A DNA stretch of 64,000 bases from JAENVU01 sp046598395 (GTDB lineage Bacteria > Actinomycetota > Acidimicrobiia > IMCC26256 > JAENVU01). Below the pieces are notes generated by a model that saw nothing but the letters and a program-made list of their open reading frames with translations, searched no databases and was not told the origin of the DNA. This document shows, piece by piece, positions 60,745 through 64,000 of this stretch; within the stretch, counting starts at the first letter, position 1, and every line of letters begins with the position of its first letter. A program made the position numbers and the translations under genes. The stretch spans positions 29,605 to 93,604 of the forward strand of contig JBKJIQ010000045.1 of assembly GCA_046598395.1 (NCBI GenBank), written 5' to 3'.

Positions 60745-61239
60745 CTACGTCCAGGCGCCTCGGAGTTTGTCGTAGGAGTGGCGGAGGCTCTCGGGGAGCA
60801 CGCGGGATTCGGCCACCGCGGTCATGAAGTTCGTGTCGCCATTCCAGCGCGGGAGCACGTGGATGTGCACGTGGCCAGGGACACCGGCACCAGCGGCGCG
60901 TCCAATATTGGCCCCGACGTTGACGCCTTCAGGTCGGTACACCACCTCGATGGCGGCGGTGGCCCGCTGTACGCCGTGCATGAGCGCGGCGGCCTCTCGA
61001 GCGTCGAGGTCAGTGATCGACGCGACGTGACGGTTCGGCACAACCATCACATGACCCGACGTATAGGGGTACGCGTTCATCACCGCGAACGAGTGCTCGG
61101 AGCGTTCGAGGATCATCGCATCGGCGTCGTCGAGCGCGAGCAGGCCACCGAAGAGACACCCGTCGGGGCCCGCGGGGCGAACCTCGAGCCCTTCGATGTA
61201 CGACGAGCGCCATCCCGCCCACAACCGCTCGAGACCCAT
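60745..61239 (-). CDS. HIT family protein
   Basis: The 164-residue protein has the histidine-triad motif GHVHIHVLPRW, preceded by NAYPYTSGHVMVVPNRHVAS. HIT proteins hydrolyse nucleotide adducts such as AMP-amines, Ap4A or adenylylated intermediates. Its ATG overlaps the thrS stop (TGATG). The thrS-HIT pair is conserved in actinobacteria, where this group is reported to act as Ap4A phosphorylase. Confidence 0.93.
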   Translation of the reverse strand: MGLERLWAGWRSSYIEGLEVRPAGPDGCLFGGLLALDDADAMILERSEHSFAVMNAYPYTSGHVMVVPNRHVASITDLDAREAAALMHGVQRATAAIEVVYRPEGVNVGANIGRAAGAGVPGHVHIHVLPRWNGDTNFMTAVAESRVLPESLRHSYDKLRGAWT

Positions 61240-63224
61240 CAGCGGCGCTCGACAACCTCGGCGCAGATCTGCGCGACGAACGCCTCGAGTTCCACACCGC
61301 GCTCCGGCGTGTCGCCACCACGCGTGTTGACACCGACCGTGGTGTTCTCGACGTCGTCATCGCCGACCACGAGGACGTACGGAACCTTCTCGGTTTTGGC
61401 GCGTCGGACGCGGTTGCCGAGCGTGTCGTTGTGGGCGTCGAGCACTTCGATCCGAAGCCGCTCGGACCGCAACCGCTCCGCGACTATGTGGGCGTAATCG
61501 TGATGCCGATCCGCGACCGGCAGCACGCTTACTTGTACCGGTGCGAGCCACGCCGGGAACGCACCCGCGTAGTGCTCCAGCAGGACCGCGAAGAACCGTT
61601 CGATCGAACCGAACAACGCGCGGTGGATCATCACCGGACGATGACGCTCGTTGTCGGCACCCACGTAATGCAGATCGAACCGCTGCGGGAGTTGGAAGTC
61701 GACCTGGATCGTCGACATCTGCCACGTCCGGCCGATCGCATCGCGTGCTTGCACCGAAATCTTGGGTCCGTAGAACGCGCCGCCGCCCTCGTCCATCACA
61801 ACGTCGAGCCCCGCGTCGACGGCCACGGACCGCAACGCCTCGGTGGCTTCATCCCATTCTTCGTCGCTCCCCACGGCCTTCGCCTCGGGTTTGGTCGAGA
61901 GCTCGAGGTAGAAGTCGTCGAGCCCGTAATCGCGCAGGAGTCCGAGGACGAACTCGAGCAGCGACGTGAGCTCATCGCGCATTGCTTCTTTGGTACAAAA
62001 GATGTGCGCGTCGTCCTGAGTGAAGCCGCGGGCACGCGTGAGCCCGTGCACCACTCCCGACTTCTCATAGCGGTAGACCGTACCGAACTCGAACAACCGC
62101 AACGGCAGCTCGCGGTACGACCGCGTGCGATTCCGGTAGATCAAAATATGGAACGGGCAGTTCATCGGCTTCAGGTAGTAGTCGGTGCCGGCGTCGAGCT
62201 CCATCGGTGGATACATGCCGTCGGCGAACCACTGAAGGTGCCCGCTCGTCTCGAACAGATGCGACTTCGAGATATGCGGCGAATAGACGAACTCGTAGCC
62301 GCCGTCCACGTGACGCTCGCGGGAGTAGTCCTCCATGATGCGCCGGACGGTTCCGCCCTTGGGATGGAACACCGCGAGCCCGGAGCCGACTTCATCCGGG
62401 AACGAGAAGAGGTCGAGCTCCACGCCGAGCTTGCGATGATCACGCCGCTCGGCTTCCTCCAGTCGATGCAAATGCTCGGCGAGCGCCTCCTTGTTCTCCC
62501 ACGCGGTGCCGTAGATCCGCTGCAGCTGGGGCCGCTTCTCGTCGCCCCGCCAGTACGCGCCCGCGACCCGCGTGAGCTTGAACGCGCCGAGTTTCCCGGT
62601 GGACGGGACGTGGGGACCGCGACACAGATCCAGGTAGGCCGTGGTTCCGTCGGCCCGCACGTTCTTGTAGACCCCCACGGTGCCGTCACCGTTCACCTCG
62701 CCCGCATCTTCGTCGTCCGCGGCGCCGCTCGTGACGTTGCGGATGATCTCGATCTTGAACGGCTGATCGGCGAAGAGGGCCTCGCCCGCCGCCGCCGCGT
62801 GTTCTTCGCGCACGAACGTCTGATTCTCTTTGATGAGCACGCGCATCCGGGCGTCGATCCGATCGAGGTCGGCCTCCGCAAAATGCACGCCGTCAGGGAG
62901 CTCGAAGTCGTAATAGAACCCATCGGAGATCGACGGGCCGATCGCGTACTTCGCGCCGGGGAACAGGTCGAACACCGCCTGCGCCATGAGGTGCGAAGTG
63001 GAGTGGCGCAGGATCTCACGGCCGTCGTCGGTGGTTCCGGTGATGATCGCAACTGCGGCATCGGCTTCGATCGCTCGGCCCAGATCTGCCTGCTCGCCGT
63101 TGATCGTCACGGCGAGGGCCGCTTTGGCCAGGCCGCGGCCGATGCTCGCGGCTACCTCGGCACCGGTCACTCCCGTTTCGTACCCACGAACGGAGCCGTC
63201 CGGCAGCGTGATCGTGATGTTCAT
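61239..63224 (-). CDS. thrS: Threonyl-tRNA synthetase
   Basis: The 661-residue synthetase has the TGS domain (MNITITLPDGSVRGYETG), the editing domain with HSTSHLMAQAVFDLFPGAK, the catalytic core (YDFELPDGVHF, YSPHISKSHLFETSGH, MNCPFHILIY, LTRARGFTQDDAHIFC) and a C-terminal anticodon domain. ATG 63224 matches the family start; the 60-residue upstream extension in this frame translates repeat DNA and is rejected. Two tandem leader units precede it. Confidence 0.97.
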   Translation of the reverse strand: MNITITLPDGSVRGYETGVTGAEVAASIGRGLAKAALAVTINGEQADLGRAIEADAAVAIITGTTDDGREILRHSTSHLMAQAVFDLFPGAKYAIGPSISDGFYYDFELPDGVHFAEADLDRIDARMRVLIKENQTFVREEHAAAAGEALFADQPFKIEIIRNVTSGAADDEDAGEVNGDGTVGVYKNVRADGTTAYLDLCRGPHVPSTGKLGAFKLTRVAGAYWRGDEKRPQLQRIYGTAWENKEALAEHLHRLEEAERRDHRKLGVELDLFSFPDEVGSGLAVFHPKGGTVRRIMEDYSRERHVDGGYEFVYSPHISKSHLFETSGHLQWFADGMYPPMELDAGTDYYLKPMNCPFHILIYRNRTRSYRELPLRLFEFGTVYRYEKSGVVHGLTRARGFTQDDAHIFCTKEAMRDELTSLLEFVLGLLRDYGLDDFYLELSTKPEAKAVGSDEEWDEATEALRSVAVDAGLDVVMDEGGGAFYGPKISVQARDAIGRTWQMSTIQVDFQLPQRFDLHYVGADNERHRPVMIHRALFGSIERFFAVLLEHYAGAFPAWLAPVQVSVLPVADRHHDYAHIVAERLRSERLRIEVLDAHNDTLGNRVRRAKTEKVPYVLVVGDDDVENTTVGVNTRGGDTPERGVELEAFVAQICAEVVERR

Positions 63225-63316
63225 CTTTCGTCCTCTTGCTCCTGCGGCGCGGGCCGGACGGGCCACGCTGCGCTCGACCATCGGCTCGGACCGCGTGATT
63301 CCTCCGCTGCACTCAT
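63221..63316 (-). CDS. 31-residue leader ORF, proximal 92-nt unit before thrS
   Basis: ATG 63316 starts MSAAEESRGPSRWSSAAWP followed by VRPAPQEQEDER, and the TGA overlaps the thrS ATG exactly 92 nt downstream. The hairpin region is GCGCC-GCA-GGAGC, with one mismatch. Its own ATG is overlapped by the TGA of the distal unit, so three starts are chained. Confidence 0.62.
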   Translation of the reverse strand: MSAAEESRGPSRWSSAAWPVRPAPQEQEDER

Positions 63317-63408
63317 CTTTCGTCCTCTTGCTCCTGCGGCGCGGGCCGGACGGGCCACGCTGCGCTCGACCATCGGCTCGAACCGCGTGATTCCTCCGCT
63401 GCACTCAT
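63313..63408 (-). CDS. 31-residue leader ORF, distal 92-nt unit before thrS
   Basis: A near-identical tandem copy of the proximal unit: the visible change is Pro10 to Ser. ATG 63408 is preceded seven bases upstream by TAACCT and by no ribosome binding site, which fits initiation on a leaderless transcript. Confidence 0.62.
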   Translation of the reverse strand: MSAAEESRGSSRWSSAAWPVRPAPQEQEDER

Positions 63409-63415
63409 CGCTTGG

Positions 63416-63421
63416 AGGTTA
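63416..63421 (-). promoter_or_regulatory. -10-like hexamer TAACCT before the thrS leader
   Basis: TAACCT (pattern TAnnnT) ends seven bases before ATG 63408, the same geometry as TAGCAT before the pdxS leader. A -35 element is not obvious; the spacer region reads CCGGAACCGAGAACC. Confidence 0.45.
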
Positions 63422-63496
63422 CCGGCGGGGGTTCTCGGTTCCGGGGACGATTCCCGGCCTAGGGTCACGGCTTCGATTCCCCGAGAGGAGCCACTC

Positions 63497-63880
63497 ATGG
63501 CCGAAGCATCCGCTGAGATCACCATCAACGCCAGCCCCGACGCCACCTGGGCGGTCGTGCGCGACTTCCACGGCCTGAACGGTTGGATGCCGGGAATCGA
63601 CTCGCTCGTCTCCGAGGGCGACGACCGAGTCCTCGCGATGATGGGCATGAGCATCCGTGAGCGGTTGGTCCGTTGCGACGAAGACGCCCGTGCGCTCACC
63701 TACTCCATCGTCGAGGGCGCTCCGGTGGAGTCACACGAGGCCACGATCACCGTCCATGCCGACGGCGAGGGCTCCCGCGTGACCTGGGACGTCACTGCCA
63801 CGCCCGATGAGATGGCGCCCATGATGGGTGGTCTCTACCAGCAGGCCCTGGTGCCGCTGAAGGCCAAAGTCGAGGGCTAA
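63497..63880 (+). CDS. SRPBCC family protein
   Basis: A 127-residue polyketide-cyclase/START-like protein: ATWAVVRDFHGLNGWMPGID at the start, VRCDEDARALTYSIVEG in the middle and a C-terminal helix (GLYQQALVPLKAKVEG). AGAGGAG lies nine bases before ATG 63497. It is divergent from thrS. Members bind hydrophobic ligands, but the role is not inferable. Confidence 0.85.
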   Translation: MAEASAEITINASPDATWAVVRDFHGLNGWMPGIDSLVSEGDDRVLAMMGMSIRERLVRCDEDARALTYSIVEGAPVESHEATITVHADGEGSRVTWDVTATPDEMAPMMGGLYQQALVPLKAKVEG

Positions 63881-64000
63881 TCGCGGCCGCGCCTTCCGCG
63901 GAGCTTGACGGAATAGCCCGTAAATCATGGGTTTTGGGTGTGGTCTCACCCTTCTGTCAGTATGCGAATAGATGTTCGAGACGGCGGGTTCCGACGAGTT
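63881..64000 (+). other. Right edge: possible promoter and start of a plus-strand gene
   Basis: TTGACG (63905-63910) could be a -35 element, and ATG codons at 63962 and 63972 open frames that run off the edge; the second reads MFETAGSDE. Too little is visible for a call. Confidence 0.2.

Noticed and set aside
63225..63404. N-terminal extension of ThrS by 60 residues
   Set aside because: It translates two tandem repeat units in a shifted frame and the protein already starts correctly with the TGS domain at 63224.

Overview
The window is about 64 kb of GC-rich DNA with dense, mostly minus-strand operons in which start and stop codons overlap as ATGA, GTGA or TGATG. Gene content and order match the actinobacterial block that in Mycobacterium tuberculosis runs from nusB/efp/aro genes through alaS, aspS, hisS, relA, secDF, ruvABC, pdxST and pimA to thrS. 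A phosphatidylinositol mannoside route (pgsA, patA-like, pimA) points to an actinobacterium, and a complete type IV pilus set inside the block suggests a deep-branching line such as Acidimicrobiia (inference).

Layout from left to right. 1-10640: a partial gene, a lipoprotein, DUF2017-clpS, nusB, efp, an Xaa-Pro peptidase, aroQ-aroB-aroK-aroC, and upstream of these the pilus assembly genes (pilP-like, pilO, a pilM-pilN fusion) and a small HTH gene behind a good promoter. 10900-24600: the rest of the pilus system (prepilin peptidase, two pilins, pilC, two pilT, two pilB, a DUF4388 protein), interrupted by agmatine deiminase, an LLM flavin oxidoreductase and an SDR pseudogene. 24600-42500: housekeeping genes (aroE, mltG, ruvX, alaS, rarA, aspS, hisS, relA, secF, secD, yajC, ruvB, ruvA, ruvC). 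42500-46300: carbon-monoxide-dehydrogenase-type genes (coxG, a mocA-like gene, coxM, coxS) without a large subunit, and a methyltransferase pseudogene. 46300-54800: a peroxiredoxin with an in-frame TGA at the catalytic position, yebC, pdxT, pdxS, DUF3048, htpX, lemA and the mannolipid genes. 54800-64000: a roughly 6-kb insertion (membrane sulfatase, secreted propeller/glycoside-hydrolase protein, small membrane protein) that splits the usual thrS-HIT-pgsA neighbourhood, then HIT, thrS and a divergent SRPBCC gene.

Two observations stand out. First, the peroxiredoxin at 46328-46810 appears split in two by a TGA, but the TGA sits exactly at the peroxidatic cysteine, the frame continues intact, and a stem-loop follows. 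It is best read as a selenoprotein gene. Second, a repeated 92-nt unit lies immediately upstream of start codons of thrS (two tandem copies), pdxS, the peroxiredoxin, efp and a hypothetical gene. Intact units encode a 31-residue peptide whose TGA overlaps the next ATG, carry a small hairpin with compensatory base changes, and at thrS and pdxS sit 7 nt behind a -10-like hexamer, as expected for leaderless transcripts. This looks like a family of leader ORF/RNA elements that couple translation into the downstream gene.
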